Origin: Nostoc sp. NMS2
GTDB lineage: Bacteria; Cyanobacteriota; Cyanobacteriia; Cyanobacteriales; Nostocaceae
Assembly (NCBI RefSeq): GCF_017115105.1
Contig: NZ_JABXKH010000131.1
Span: 52,720 to 116,719 of the forward strand
Direction of reading: 5' to 3'
Length of the DNA: 64,000 nucleotides
Below, piece by piece: positions 17,586 to 27,296 of the stretch (positions are counted from its first letter, which is position 1; every line of letters begins with the position of its first letter). The notes under the pieces are model-generated. The model was not told the origin of the DNA and did no database searches. It saw only the letters and a program-made list of their open reading frames with translations. Position numbers and translations under genes: made by a program.

Positions 17586-20500
17586 ATGAATAATCAACCG
17601 ATGAATCAAGACCAGAAAATCACAGCAAATATCAACTCAAGAGATACCTATCAGGGGCAAAAGTGGTTAGTAGAAGAACGAGATGCCTGTGGTGTCGGTT
17701 TTATTGCTCATCGTCAGAATCATACCAGCCACGAAATTGTCGAAAAAGCCTTAGCTGCTCTAACTTGCTTAGAACATCGGGGAGGTTGTAGCGCCGATCG
17801 AGACTCTGGTGATGGTGCTGGGGTATTGACAGCTATCCCTTGGGATTTGTTCCAACAAGACTTTGCCCAAAGGGGGAAGGAATTTCCATCCACCAATAAT
17901 ATAGCTGTGGGGATGATATTTCTCCCACAAGACCAGGAAGCAGCACAAAAAGCTAGGGCGGCAGTTGAGCAAGTAGCTACTGAAGAAAAATTGATTGTAC
18001 TGGGTTGGCGAGTAGTGCCAGTGCAATCTGATTTATTGGGTGTACAAGCAAGAGAAAATCAACCCCAGATCGAACAAGTTTTGTTAGCTTCTGTTGACAA
18101 AAACGGCGATGAATTAGAAAGACAGTTGTACATTACCCGCCGCCGAATTAGTAAAGTTGCAACCAATATCTCAGAAGAATTTTATATCTGCTCTTTGTCA
18201 AATCGCACAATTGTTTACAAAGGCATGGTGCGTTCTGCCGTATTGGGAGAATTTTATCAAGATTTAAAAAATCCAGCTTACAAAAGCGCCTTTGCTGTCT
18301 ATCACCGCCGCTTTAGTACCAACACGATGCCCAAGTGGCCCCTAGCTCAACCGATGCGGCTTTTGGGTCACAACGGTGAAATTAATACCTTATTGGGTAA
18401 CATCAACTGGATGATGGCACGAGAAGCTAGCTTGAATCATCCTGTATGGGGCGATCGCATCCAAGAACTTAAGCCATTAGTTCATATTGATAATAGCGAC
18501 TCAGCTACCCTAGACAACGTACTGGAATTACTGGTGTGTTCTGGACGCAGCCCCTTGGAAGCTTTAATGATTATGGTTCCAGAAGCTTACCAAAATCAGC
18601 CTTCTTTACGTGAATCTCCAGAAATTGTTGATTTCTACGAATATTACAGTGGTTTGCAAGAAGCTTGGGACGGGCCAGCACTTTTAGTATTCAGCGATGG
18701 CAAAAAAGTTGGCGCAACATTAGATCGTAATGGCTTAAGACCAGCTCGTTACGTAATCACCAAAGATGACTATATTGTTGTAGCTTCCGAAGCTGGCGTA
18801 GTGGACTTTCCAGAAGCCGAGATTGTCGAGAAAGGTAGACTTGGCCCTGGGCAAATGATTGCCGTGGATTTAGTCAACCATGAAGTGCTGAAGAATTGGG
18901 AGATTAAGCAGCGCATTGCCAAGCAGCACCCTTATGGAGAATGGCTGCAACAGTATCGTCAAGAATTAAAGTCATTGATCGCTTGTACTGAGCAAACGTC
19001 ATTAGCAAATGGCAATGGCAAAGGACAAATGACAAATGACCAAGGACAAGTAACAATTGACAAGCAAACCTTGCTGCAACTGCAAACCGCCTTTGGCTAC
19101 ACCACAGAAGATGTCGAAATGGTGATTCAGCAAATGGCGATCGCAGGTTCAGAGCCAACTTTCTGTATGGGGGATGATATTCCTTTAGCAGTGCTGTCAA
19201 CAAAACCCCACCTGCTTTATGACTATTTCAAACAGCGCTTTGCTCAGGTGACGAACCCGGCGATTGATCCCCTGCGGGAAAAGCTAGTGATGTCTTTGAA
19301 AGTCGAATTGGGTGAACGAGGTAACTTATTAGAACCCAAAGCAGAATATGCCCGGAGATTGAAACTTGAATCGCCAGTGTTAACGGATGCTGAATTAGAG
19401 GCGATTAAGCTATCAGGATTTGCCACGGCTGAGTTGTCAACTCTATTTGCGATCGCCAACGGCCCTGAAGGATTGAAAGCCGCAGTCGAATCTTTACAAG
19501 CACAAGCAGCCGAATCAGTCCGAGCAGGTGCAAAGATTTTAATCTTAACCGATAAGATAAATGACGGTATCAGCACAGAATATACCTACATTCCTCCCCT
19601 TTTAGCAGTCGGTGCTGTACATCATCACCTGATTCGGGAAGGGTTGCGGATGAAAACATCCCTGATTGTCAATACTGCCCAATGCTGGAGTACTCATCAC
19701 TTTGCTTGTCTCATTGGCTATGGTGCTGGTGCAGTCTGCCCGTATATGGCTTTAGATACGGTGCGTGATTGGTGCATTGATCCCAGAACCCAAAAGTTAA
19801 TGGGGGTGCAAAAAATTCCTACCCTTACCGTAGAACAAGCTTTAGGAAACTATCGCAAAGCGGTAGAGTCAGGTTTGCTCAAAATTCTCTCCAAGATGGG
19901 AATTTCTCTGCTCTCCAGCTATCAAGCAGCCCAAATCTTTGAAGCTATTGGCATTGGTGGAGATTTAATCCAACTAGGATTTCGTGGTACAACTTCCCGC
20001 ATTGGTGGTTTGAGTATTAGCGAACTCGCTGATGAAGTACTTTCCTTCCACGTCAAAGCTTTCCCAGAACTAACAACCAAGAAGTTAGACAACCTGGGCT
20101 TTGTGCAGTACCGTCCTGGCGGCGAGTACCACATGAATAGCCCCGAAATGGTCAAGGCGCTACATAAGGCTCTAGATGGCAAAAACTACGACCACTACGA
20201 AGTTTACAAAAAGCACCTCCAAGGCAGACCAGTAACGGCATTGCGAGACTTGCTAGATTTCCAAGGTGAGCGTACCCCAATTTCTCTAGAAGAAGTAGAG
20301 TCGGTAGCTGAGATTGTCAAGCGCTTCTGCACCGGTGGCATGTCTTTAGGCGCTTTGTCAAGAGAAGCCCATGAAACTTTAGCGATCGCTATGAATCGCA
20401 TTGGCGGTAAATCTAACTCTGGAGAAGGCGGCGAAGATCCAGTGCGCTATAAAGTTTTAGATGATGTAGACGAGTCTGGTAACTCGCCAACCCTACCTCA

Positions 20501-22277
20501 TTTAAAAGGATTGCGGAATGGCGATAAAGCCTATAGTGCGATTAAGCAAGTTGCGTCAGGACGCTTTGGTGTCACACCAGAGTACCTAGTCAACGCCAAA
20601 CAAATTGAAATCAAAATTGCCCAAGGTGCCAAGCCTGGGGAAGGTGGACAACTGCCAGGGCCGAAAGTCAGCCAATACATTGCGATGTTAAGGCGTTCTA
20701 AGCCAGGTGTAACGCTGATTTCGCCACCACCGCATCACGATATCTATTCTATTGAAGACTTGGCACAACTGATTTTTGATTTGCACCAAATTAATCCCAA
20801 AGCGAAGGTTTCGGTGAAGCTAGTTTCAGAAGTTGGCATTGGCACGATCGCGGCTGGTGTAGCTAAGGCAAACGCTGATATCATCCAGATTTCTGGACAT
20901 GATGGTGGTACAGGTGCATCGCCACTCAGTTCGATTAAACATGCTGGTTCACCGTGGGAACTTGGTTTAAGTGAAGTGCATCGCGTTTTGATGGAAAATA
21001 GCCTGCGCGATCGCGTGATTTTACGGGTGGATGGCGGTCTGAAGAGTGGCTGGGATGTGGTAATAGGTGCATTGATGGGTGCTGAAGAATTTGGTTTCGG
21101 TTCCATCGCTATGATTGCCGAAGGCTGTATCATGGCGCGGATCTGCCACACCAATAATTGCCCCGTGGGTGTCGCCTCCCAGAAAGAAGAACTCCGCAAA
21201 CGGTTTACGGGAATACCAGAACAGGTTGTCAACTTCTTCTACTTCATCGCCGAAGAAGTGCGTAGTTTGTTAGCAGGACTTGGCTACCGTTCTTTGTCAG
21301 AAATCATTGGACGCGCAGATTTGTTGAAACTGCGCCAAGAGGCAAAAATTACCAAAACGCGATCGCTGAATCTGGATTGTTTACTTAAACTACCAGATAC
21401 CAGAGACAATCGTAGCTGGTTAGTGCATGAAGAAGTCCACAGCAACGGCGTGGTTTTAGATGACAAGTTCCTTGCCGATCCCGACATTCAGGCTGCCATT
21501 CGGGATCAGTCTACCGTCACCAAGAGTTACCCCATTGTCAATACTGACAGAACAGTGGGTACAAGATTAGCAGGAGCGATCGCTTCTCAATACGGTGACA
21601 GTGACTTTGAAGGACAAATTAATCTCAACTTTACAGGTAGTGTTGGGCAAAGCTTTGGTGCTTTCAACCTCCCCGGCATCATTTTGACCTTAGAAGGAGA
21701 AGCAAACGACTACGTAGGTAAAGGGATGCATGGTGGTGAAATCATCATCAAACCTCCAACTGATGCTGCCTATAACGCATCACAAAACGTCATAGTTGGC
21801 AATACCTGCCTCTATGGTGCGACTGGTGGTATGTTATTTGCCAACGGACTAGCCGGAGAGCGCTTTGCTGTGAGAAACTCCAAAGGCATTGCAGTGATTG
21901 AAGGCGCTGGGGATCACTGTTGCGAATATATGACTGGTGGTGTGATTGTCGTCCTCGGCAAAGTAGGACGTAACGTCGCAGCTGGAATGACTGGTGGATT
22001 GGCATACTTCTTAGATGAAGATGACTCATTTCGTGAGTTAGTCAACCCAGAAATTGTCAAAATCCAAAGGGTGATAACAGAAGTAGGTGCAAAACAACTG
22101 CAAGAGTTAATCCAAACTCATGCGGAACGTACTGGTTCACCAAAGGCAGAGAAAATTCTGCAAAACTGGCAAGAATTTTTGCCGAAATTCTGGCAGTTGG
22201 TTCCACCTTCTGAAGCTGATAGTCCCGAAGCTGATCCTGAAAAAAAAACTGAGTTCAGTTTAGTAAGCAGTCATTAG
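17586..22277 (+). CDS. glsF: Ferredoxin-dependent glutamate synthase
   Basis: Makes two glutamates from glutamine and 2-oxoglutarate using reduced ferredoxin; completes the GS-GOGAT ammonium assimilation cycle. The 1563-residue protein has a short N-terminal propeptide ending before Cys35 (ACGVGF), the expected catalytic nucleophile of the glutamine amidotransferase domain. The central domain, the FMN/2-oxoglutarate barrel and the C-terminal GXGXG helix follow. The 3Fe-4S cysteines are C1181, C1187 and C1192 ([12 protein letters not shown]). The insertion near residues 955-985 ([20 protein letters not shown]) is the ferredoxin loop missing from NADPH-type GltB, which decides the type. Odd: the linker at residues about 474-493 is encoded by heptamer repeat DNA. 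Often annotated gltB or gltS. Confidence 0.97.
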   Translation: MNNQPMNQDQKITANINSRDTYQGQKWLVEERDACGVGFIAHRQNHTSHEIVEKALAALTCLEHRGGCSADRDSGDGAGVLTAIPWDLFQQDFAQRGKEFPSTNNIAVGMIFLPQDQEAAQKARAAVEQVATEEKLIVLGWRVVPVQSDLLGVQARENQPQIEQVLLASVDKNGDELERQLYITRRRISKVATNISEEFYICSLSNRTIVYKGMVRSAVLGEFYQDLKNPAYKSAFAVYHRRFSTNTMPKWPLAQPMRLLGHNGEINTLLGNINWMMAREASLNHPVWGDRIQELKPLVHIDNSDSATLDNVLELLVCSGRSPLEALMIMVPEAYQNQPSLRESPEIVDFYEYYSGLQEAWDGPALLVFSDGKKVGATLDRNGLRPARYVITKDDYIVVASEAGVVDFPEAEIVEKGRLGPGQMIAVDLVNHEVLKNWEIKQRIAKQHPYGEWLQQYRQELKSLIACTEQTSLANGNGKGQMTNDQGQVTIDKQTLLQLQTAFGYTTEDVEMVIQQMAIAGSEPTFCMGDDIPLAVLSTKPHLLYDYFKQRFAQVTNPAIDPLREKLVMSLKVELGERGNLLEPKAEYARRLKLESPVLTDAELEAIKLSGFATAELSTLFAIANGPEGLKAAVESLQAQAAESVRAGAKILILTDKINDGISTEYTYIPPLLAVGAVHHHLIREGLRMKTSLIVNTAQCWSTHHFACLIGYGAGAVCPYMALDTVRDWCIDPRTQKLMGVQKIPTLTVEQALGNYRKAVESGLLKILSKMGISLLSSYQAAQIFEAIGIGGDLIQLGFRGTTSRIGGLSISELADEVLSFHVKAFPELTTKKLDNLGFVQYRPGGEYHMNSPEMVKALHKALDGKNYDHYEVYKKHLQGRPVTALRDLLDFQGERTPISLEEVESVAEIVKRFCTGGMSLGALSREAHETLAIAMNRIGGKSNSGEGGEDPVRYKVLDDVDESGNSPTLPHLKGLRNGDKAYSAIKQVASGRFGVTPEYLVNAKQIEIKIAQGAKPGEGGQLPGPKVSQYIAMLRRSKPGVTLISPPPHHDIYSIEDLAQLIFDLHQINPKAKVSVKLVSEVGIGTIAAGVAKANADIIQISGHDGGTGASPLSSIKHAGSPWELGLSEVHRVLMENSLRDRVILRVDGGLKSGWDVVIGALMGAEEFGFGSIAMIAEGCIMARICHTNNCPVGVASQKEELRKRFTGIPEQVVNFFYFIAEEVRSLLAGLGYRSLSEIIGRADLLKLRQEAKITKTRSLNLDCLLKLPDTRDNRSWLVHEEVHSNGVVLDDKFLADPDIQAAIRDQSTVTKSYPIVNTDRTVGTRLAGAIASQYGDSDFEGQINLNFTGSVGQSFGAFNLPGIILTLEGEANDYVGKGMHGGEIIIKPPTDAAYNASQNVIVGNTCLYGATGGMLFANGLAGERFAVRNSKGIAVIEGAGDHCCEYMTGGVIVVLGKVGRNVAAGMTGGLAYFLDEDDSFRELVNPEIVKIQRVITEVGAKQLQELIQTHAERTGSPKAEKILQNWQEFLPKFWQLVPPSEADSPEADPEKKTEFSLVSSH

Positions 22278-22346
22278 TAGCTGTAACCGTTCTCGTACTC
22301 TGTCAAAACCTCTTTGGATATTCAAGGTAGCCCCTGAATTAACTTC

Positions 22347-22473
22347 AATACAGTTCGATTAACGTTTTAATATTTTGAAGTTCCCCCAAACCCACGCTAC
22401 TTGCTCATGACCCTCTTTTATTGCCTTTTTAAGGGGGTCGCCGCAGGCGGGGGGATTTTAATCGAACCGTATT
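22347..22473. repeat. MITE-like element with AATAC(A/G)GTTCGATTAA ends
   Basis: The left end AATACAGTTCGATTAA (22347-22362) is matched in inverse at 22458-22473 with one mismatch. The 127-bp interior contains a CTTTTTAAGGGGG run and a GCCGCAGGC unit but no open frame. A half-site of the same family (CAATACGGTTCAGTTAA) occurs at about 33565-33581. Confidence 0.6.
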
Positions 22474-22494
22474 TAGAATTTTCTCCTTAAAAAG

Positions 22495-22700
22495 CAATAC
22501 GCTTGTGTTAGCGCCAAAAATCTTAAACTGCGTAGGTTGGGGAGCCACTGCGGTGGGCGGGTTTCCCGACTTGTTCGCGCAGCGTCTCCCCTTGGGAAAA
22601 GCAAGTGGCGTTTGAGGAAGGAAACCCAACATTTTCGATGGTAGGTTGGGTTTCACTTCGTTCAACCCAACCTACGATTATCCTTAACCCAAGCGTATTG
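22495..22700. repeat. MITE-like element with CAATACGCTTG ends
   Basis: The left end CAATACGCTTGTGTTA (22495-22510) is repeated inverted at 22685-22700 with 15 of 16 bases matching, in a 206-bp element. Inside is a nested set: GTAGGTTGGGGAGCCACTGCG (22532-22552, repeated at 63966), the TTCGCGCAGCG unit, and a short hairpin GTAGGTTGGGTT/AACCCAACCTAC near 22641-22674. The open frame at 22429-22665 on the minus strand is only this repeat read through. Confidence 0.65.
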
Positions 22701-22846
22701 TCTTAAAAAGAGGGTAAAGAGAAAAAAGATTCTCCTTTGAAAGGGGAATCTTCACTAACTGATTCAGAAATCATATATTTTCATTAAAAAAAATATAATT
22801 TTAATTTTTAGCCAATTCTTATTGACCAATTAACCATAATTAATAA

Positions 22847-23758
22847 TTATTGCTTTTTATTAGCAAGCAACTTTTTGTCTGCATCTTCTATTTCTAAAAG
22901 TTCTGGAATAGTCACAAAGCGATAGCCTTGCTTTCTAAAGTTGCTAATAATTTCTGGTAAAGCTTGTACAGTTCTAGAACGGTTCCCACCACCATCATGC
23001 ATCAACACAATCCCACCAGGTTTTGAATCTTTAATCACGTTATCGATCAACTTTGGTACAGGTGGTAATTTGTAGTCTGTGGAGTCAGCCGACCACATGA
23101 TCACAGCATACTTCTGTCCTCTAGCATAAGCAGATAATCCATTGTGCAGCATACCACCAGGCGGTCGGAAGAGATTTGTTTTAGCGCCTGTGATTTGATA
23201 AATTAGGTCTGTTGTGCGATCGATTTCAAAAGCTGCTGCTTCTTGATTAAAGAAGTGATACCAGTGATGCCAAGTATGGTTAGCAATTACATGACCTTCA
23301 GTTACAATTTTCTTTCCTATTTCTGGATAATTTTTTAGGTTCTGCCCAACAACAAAAAACGTTCCTTTGATATTATTTGATTTCAGAATATCTAGCACTT
23401 GCTCTGTAGTGTCAGGCCAAGGGCCATCATCAAAGGTGAGAGCAATTACTTTTTCACCTTGAGTGAGTTTTGCCTCTTCAATTATTGCCCCTTGAAAACG
23501 TGACGGCAGAGCGTAGGATAGCCCTTTTGTTTGTGCTTCTTGCTGCCAACTTGTAAACATCGCCGCCTTTAATTTCTCAATGCGCTGCTGAGTTCCTACA
23601 TTTGCAGCCACATCTTTGACATCTATATTTTGTCTACTTTGAGCCTCTGAAGCATTTGGTCTTAGAAGCATCATGAAAGCAAGGCTAAAAACACCACCTA
23701 AAGCAAGCAGTGCAATTAATATTCCTTCTGGCCACAGAAACGATTTATTGTTTTCCAC
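22847..23758 (-). CDS. Polysaccharide deacetylase (NodB) family protein
   Basis: Probable membrane-anchored or exported carbohydrate esterase of family CE4, 303 residues. An N-terminal hydrophobic segment (residues about 11-32) precedes a variable region to residue about 95. The NodB domain follows with TFDDGPWPD (catalytic Asp pair), the metal-binding HTWHH, FRPPGG and the later LMHDGGG motif, so the catalytic set appears complete. Substrate could be peptidoglycan or chitin-like/exopolysaccharide; the sequence does not tell. It is flanked on both sides by repeat-rich spacers and appears to be a single-gene transcript. Confidence 0.9.
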   Translation of the reverse strand: MENNKSFLWPEGILIALLALGGVFSLAFMMLLRPNASEAQSRQNIDVKDVAANVGTQQRIEKLKAAMFTSWQQEAQTKGLSYALPSRFQGAIIEEAKLTQGEKVIALTFDDGPWPDTTEQVLDILKSNNIKGTFFVVGQNLKNYPEIGKKIVTEGHVIANHTWHHWYHFFNQEAAAFEIDRTTDLIYQITGAKTNLFRPPGGMLHNGLSAYARGQKYAVIMWSADSTDYKLPPVPKLIDNVIKDSKPGGIVLMHDGGGNRSRTVQALPEIISNFRKQGYRFVTIPELLEIEDADKKLLANKKQ

Positions 23759-25202
23759 CTCATAGCTCCTTCAAAGATCAAACCGTCAACCACGATTATG
23801 ACGGTACGTCATAGCACATTTTTTTAGATATCTTAAATACCAGTCACTTTCTGGTAATTCTGAAAATTGGAATTGGGGCTAACGGAGATTTACAACAGAC
23901 TATATGGCTTTAACTGAACCTACATACTTGAAATTTCAATGAGCGTTTACACAATACTTGGTACTGTTTAATATCAACCCATTCATAAAAGGCAAGGTCT
24001 GCATTTCCACATTCTTACCTCTAGCTCTAAGAAGGAGTACAATTAGATAATTAGCCACACCCCAAAATCCTCTTAATAGGAGTTCTGAATTAGTTTCTGT
24101 CTTTCACTTCACCGCGAAGGCAGCATTATCATTTCAAGTTTTATAGCTTTACAAATAAGATGAGCTAGACTGTCGCGCCTACAATTTGCAGTTTTCGCGG
24201 GCTGAAGTTGTTATCTTCAGACATTCTGACAGTAAAGTTGTAAATTATACAACTTAGTGAATTATTTGATTAACATACAAAACTACTTACAAGGGGCGGG
24301 GTATCTTTAAAGTGTTAGTTCTATTCTTGATAAGATATATTCTACTGCCTGCTGCTATTGCTTCCTTTTTAAGAAAAAGTTAAATTTTCAACTGACAGAA
24401 TATTACCTTATACTTTCTATGGAATAGACCAGACGAAAATTGATTCAATATAGTTTCTCATTGCCAAGGGGCACTTATTCGTTAATGTAGATACTTTTGA
24501 CCAATTTAGCAAAAATAATTTTCTCGGCAGTTTAATTCTATTTTTAATGCTGATACTTTAGCCTAAATTGCTAGTGACTTTTGTGTGTTAATGTTTTTCT
24601 CGATAATTAGGGAGATTTATATCTTAATTAATAGTACAATTTAATATGTACTGTTACCGTGTAATTACGGAAAAAGTCGCATATATAAGGTAAATTGTTA
24701 AAATCGCAATAATATAGGAATTCGCTTCGATTTCTGTTCGCGCAGCGTGGCGTAGCCATATTTACCTGCATAGGTAGGCAATGGTAAATAGGAAAGAAGG
24801 CTTTGTGTACTAGTTAAAGCTTGGAGAGAGAACCACAAGGAGGCTTAGATACCGCAAGGGATCTAAGTTAAGTGAACTCGTTGAACCAAGAATCCCCTCT
24901 CTAGCGAGACACTTGCGCGAACGGCAATAGCTGCGGGGAGTGTGAACTAATAACTTGCCTTATAATTGCAGTAATTAGAATTAGTATTCTTAATTATCGA
25001 GGAATCTTAATCATTCGCTTATATTGCCTTAAATAGGTCATCGTTTATTTGCAGTACTTTTACTTATGTTTGATAGATGTAATAACTGTATTATTTAATA
25101 TATGTATGGGTTTATGCAGAACTTAGATTGTCTATCAGTATACCTTTTGAGTCAAAATAATCAAGGTATTTATCCCACTTCTGAAATTGGCTACAAATTT
25201 TT
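23759..25202. other. 1.4-kb gene-free region between divergent genes
   Basis: The longest gene-free stretch of the window, between the polysaccharide deacetylase gene (minus) and lepB (plus). It is AT-rich, with no open frame that I can support on either strand. From 24721 to 24950 it contains repeat sequence (TTCGCGCAGCGTGGCGTAGCC) and a probable IS200/IS605 right-end remnant, listed separately. Elsewhere I see no tRNA, tmRNA, RNase P RNA or CRISPR signature. A short CAAGGGGCGGGG run lies at about 24290-24301. Confidence 0.6.
24800..24947 (+). mobile_element. Degraded right end of an IS200/IS605-type element
   Basis: The order CCAAGAATCCCC ... GGGGAGTGTGAAC (24886-24897 and 24935-24947) resembles the right-end hairpin of cyanobacterial IS605/IS1341 elements, where ATCCCC and GGGGAGTGT flank a short loop. 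Here the loop is expanded to 37 nt by a GCG-rich palindromic repeat (CTAGCGAGACACTTGCGCG). No TnpB or transposase frame remains upstream. Recognition is by recalled pattern only. Confidence 0.35.
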
Positions 25203-25775
25203 ATGATTCCTCACGAAAGTGATGCAAAAGAAGAACGTGCGTCGTCAAAAGTATTGCGTAGTTGGCAAGAAAATCTGATTTTAATAGCGATCGCATTATG
25301 TTTAGCACTTCTGATCAGGACTTTTATTGCCGAACCCCGTTATATCCCTTCGGATTCGATGCTGCCAACCTTACATACTGGCGATCGCTTGGTAGTTGAA
25401 AAAATATCCTACCATTTTCACCCTCCCATAACCGGGGATATTATTGTTTTTCAGCCACCCGCAGAACTACAACGTCGGGGATATCCCAAAGACCAAGCTT
25501 TCATCAAGCGGGTTATTGGCCAGCCTGGTGAGGTAATTGGTGTTGATTCTGGCAAAGTCTATCTCAACGGTCAACCCTTAGCAGAAGACTACATTGCTGA
25601 ACCACCAAATCAACCATATCAACCAGTGAAAGTCCCAGAAGACGAATTTTTTGTCATGGGAGATAACCGCAACGATAGTAATGACTCTCGCTATTGGGGC
25701 TTTTTACCCCAACAGAATGTCATCGGCCGGGCAACATTTCGTTTTTGGCCTCTCGATCGCATTGGGTTCATTTAA
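25203..25775 (+). CDS. lepB: Signal peptidase I
   Basis: Membrane-bound serine peptidase that removes signal peptides after Sec or Tat export. The 190-residue protein has one N-terminal membrane segment (residues about 24-43, LILIAIALCLALLIRTF). The catalytic Ser52 is in PSDSMLPTL and the general-base Lys102 in FIKRVIG, followed by the box D/E sequences GEVIGV and MGDNRNDSNDSRYWG. It is the short cyanobacterial/Gram-positive-like form with a single anchor. The first 20 residues are charged and cytoplasmic. It stands alone, downstream of a large gene-free region and followed by a MITE-like repeat. Cyanobacteria often have two LepB paralogues; only one is here. Confidence 0.95.
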   Translation: MIPHESDAKEERASSKVLRSWQENLILIAIALCLALLIRTFIAEPRYIPSDSMLPTLHTGDRLVVEKISYHFHPPITGDIIVFQPPAELQRRGYPKDQAFIKRVIGQPGEVIGVDSGKVYLNGQPLAEDYIAEPPNQPYQPVKVPEDEFFVMGDNRNDSNDSRYWGFLPQQNVIGRATFRFWPLDRIGFI

Positions 25776-25926
25776 TCGATTTTGGATTTTGGATACTTCG
25801 ACTTACCTCGGCTTCGCTCGGCACAAGTCGCTCAGTACAAGTTTTGGATTTTAGATTTTTCCTTCAATTCAAATTCAAAATCTCAAATTAGCAGAGTTAG
25901 AAGTTATTTTAAAACTTCTAACTTAT

Positions 25927-26046
25927 GGACTTCCAAGAAATAAATTATCCAAATAAACGAACCACAGAGGCGCAGAGAACACAGAGAGAGAAGAAATAGA
26001 GAGAATTTTTATGTCAATTTTGGGATGTTTTTTTATTTGGAAGTCC
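25927..26046. repeat. 120-bp MITE-like element with GGACTTCCAA ends
   Basis: GGACTTCCAAGAAATAA at the left end (25927-25943) is matched inverted by TTATTTGGAAGTCC at 26033-26046, differing at one internal base. The interior carries the unit ACCACAGAGGCGCAGAGAAC (about 25961-25980), which also occurs at about 46561 and 62628. No coding capacity. It lies between lepB and the ComEA-like gene, which are convergent. Confidence 0.65.
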
Positions 26047-26047
26047 C

Positions 26048-26581
26048 TTAAAACCTTAAATAATACATCAGTTGAGCGATCGCATCACCAGGTAACTCCA
26101 ATCGTCGTTGGAAATCAGCTAGATTACGGTAAGGCCCGGAGGATTGCCGATTTTGAACCACTGCTTGCGCTAAAGATAAATCTATAAATGGAATTTGTGC
26201 TAACTTTTCGACTGTTGCTGTATTCGGATTGACTAAATGCGTAGCACTTTCTAAAGATTCATGGTCATAGTAAATAAAATTCAGCAGAGGCTTTAGCGGT
26301 TCCAGACGCGGCGCTGGTATAGCCAAAGCCGCAGCGATATCTTCAATACAGTAAAATTTAACACCAGAATGCGAAAGTTCGACGAGCGATCGCGCTTGGT
26401 GAATTGACAAACCTGGTAGGCGTAACCAATCATCTACAGTGGCTTGATTAGCATCAATGCGAATACCTAATTTGGCCGCTATCTGAATTTCTTCCCCAGA
26501 TTGGAGGCGATAGTAAGGATCGTTGAGGAGCTTGGCGCGGAGTTTTTGCAGCTTAGGGTTCAAAGGTAGCCAATTATTCAT
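26048..26581 (-). CDS. Helix-hairpin-helix protein, ComEA-like
   Basis: A 177-residue protein with at least two helix-hairpin-helix units. One is at about residues 55-85 (DWLRLPGLSIHQARSLVEL) and the other toward the C-terminus (VNPNTATVEKLAQIPFIDLSLAQAVVQ, about residues 115-145), with a final ...GPYRNLADFQRRLELPG region. This is the ComEA-type DNA-binding pattern, but no N-terminal membrane anchor or signal peptide is visible, so a direct role in competence is uncertain. I place the start at 26581, preceded by AAGG; an upstream in-frame start at 26611 is possible. Its stop codon lies almost against the MITE-like repeat. Confidence 0.85.
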   Translation of the reverse strand: MNNWLPLNPKLQKLRAKLLNDPYYRLQSGEEIQIAAKLGIRIDANQATVDDWLRLPGLSIHQARSLVELSHSGVKFYCIEDIAAALAIPAPRLEPLKPLLNFIYYDHESLESATHLVNPNTATVEKLAQIPFIDLSLAQAVVQNRQSSGPYRNLADFQRRLELPGDAIAQLMYYLRF

Positions 26582-26732
26582 GTCCCTTACTTTAACCAAT
26601 ATTTGGGTCAAGTCCCCATCCCATAAGGGTTAATTCTAATGCGATTGGGGTTGAAATCCCCTTTTCGCTTACATAATTACGAATTACGAACTTGTACTGA
26701 GCGTAGCCGAAGTATTACGAATTACGAATTAT

Positions 26733-27107
26733 TTAAGAAATCTGGTCTAGCAATTGGCGGCGCTTTTGCTCAAACTCATACTCTGAAATCAGTCCATCCT
26801 GACGCAAAGCATCTAATTCACGCATTGCGTCAGCCATCGCTCCTACCTGATTACTTACCTTTTGTGAGTTCCTTGTCGCTGACTTGCCTAGATTAAAATT
26901 GCGATCGAAAGCTTCCTCGTCTTGAGCTAAATACCAAACTCCCTCAATGGCACTAGCTACCTTGGGGATAGGTGTCCAGGAAAGTAATACATACAAAACA
27001 CCCCAAAAAGGCTGTCCCAGATAGAATTTATGTAATCCTGAAATTGTCAGCGTGCCAGAAAAAGCTAAAACAGCAGCAACACTTCGACTTTTGCGCTTAG
27101 TCAACAT
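26733..27107 (-). CDS. TM2 domain protein with C-terminal SHOCT-like motif
   Basis: A 124-residue small membrane protein. Residues about 8-65 form a TM2 domain: a first hydrophobic segment (SVAAVLAFSGTLTISGLHKFYLG), the conserved GxHKFYLG turn, and a second hydrophobic segment (WGVLYVLLSWTPIP). The C-terminal part (ELDALRQDGLISEYEFEQKR, about residues 97-117) matches the SHOCT short helical motif often found at C-termini of membrane proteins. Function is unknown; the combination is common in cyanobacteria. Upstream of its stop, at 26665-26735, are TTACGAA heptamer repeats interrupted by the GTACTGAGCGTAGCCGAAGTA unit. Confidence 0.85.
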   Translation of the reverse strand: MLTKRKSRSVAAVLAFSGTLTISGLHKFYLGQPFWGVLYVLLSWTPIPKVASAIEGVWYLAQDEEAFDRNFNLGKSATRNSQKVSNQVGAMADAMRELDALRQDGLISEYEFEQKRRQLLDQIS

Positions 27108-27296
27108 ATTTCTAATAAATCTACCAATACCACAGTTTCTACAATCAGACAGTCAAATAACCTGTCTTACCCTCCAGACTTTTAGATGAGAAATCCCACA
27201 GACAATTTAGTATTTGAAGAAATTTGAGTAAGTTTCACATGACTATGCATTGAGCTTTGATGCTAATTTTAAGTTTTTAACAGCTTTATTACTACT

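Noticed and set aside
22429..22665. Minus-strand open frame of 78 codons
   Set aside because: It runs through two MITE-like elements and shares segments with other repeats, so it is not a gene.
23759..25202. tmRNA, RNase P RNA or riboswitch
   Set aside because: I looked for the conserved tag-coding stretch, the P4 region and known riboswitch cores and saw none, but weak matches cannot be excluded by eye.
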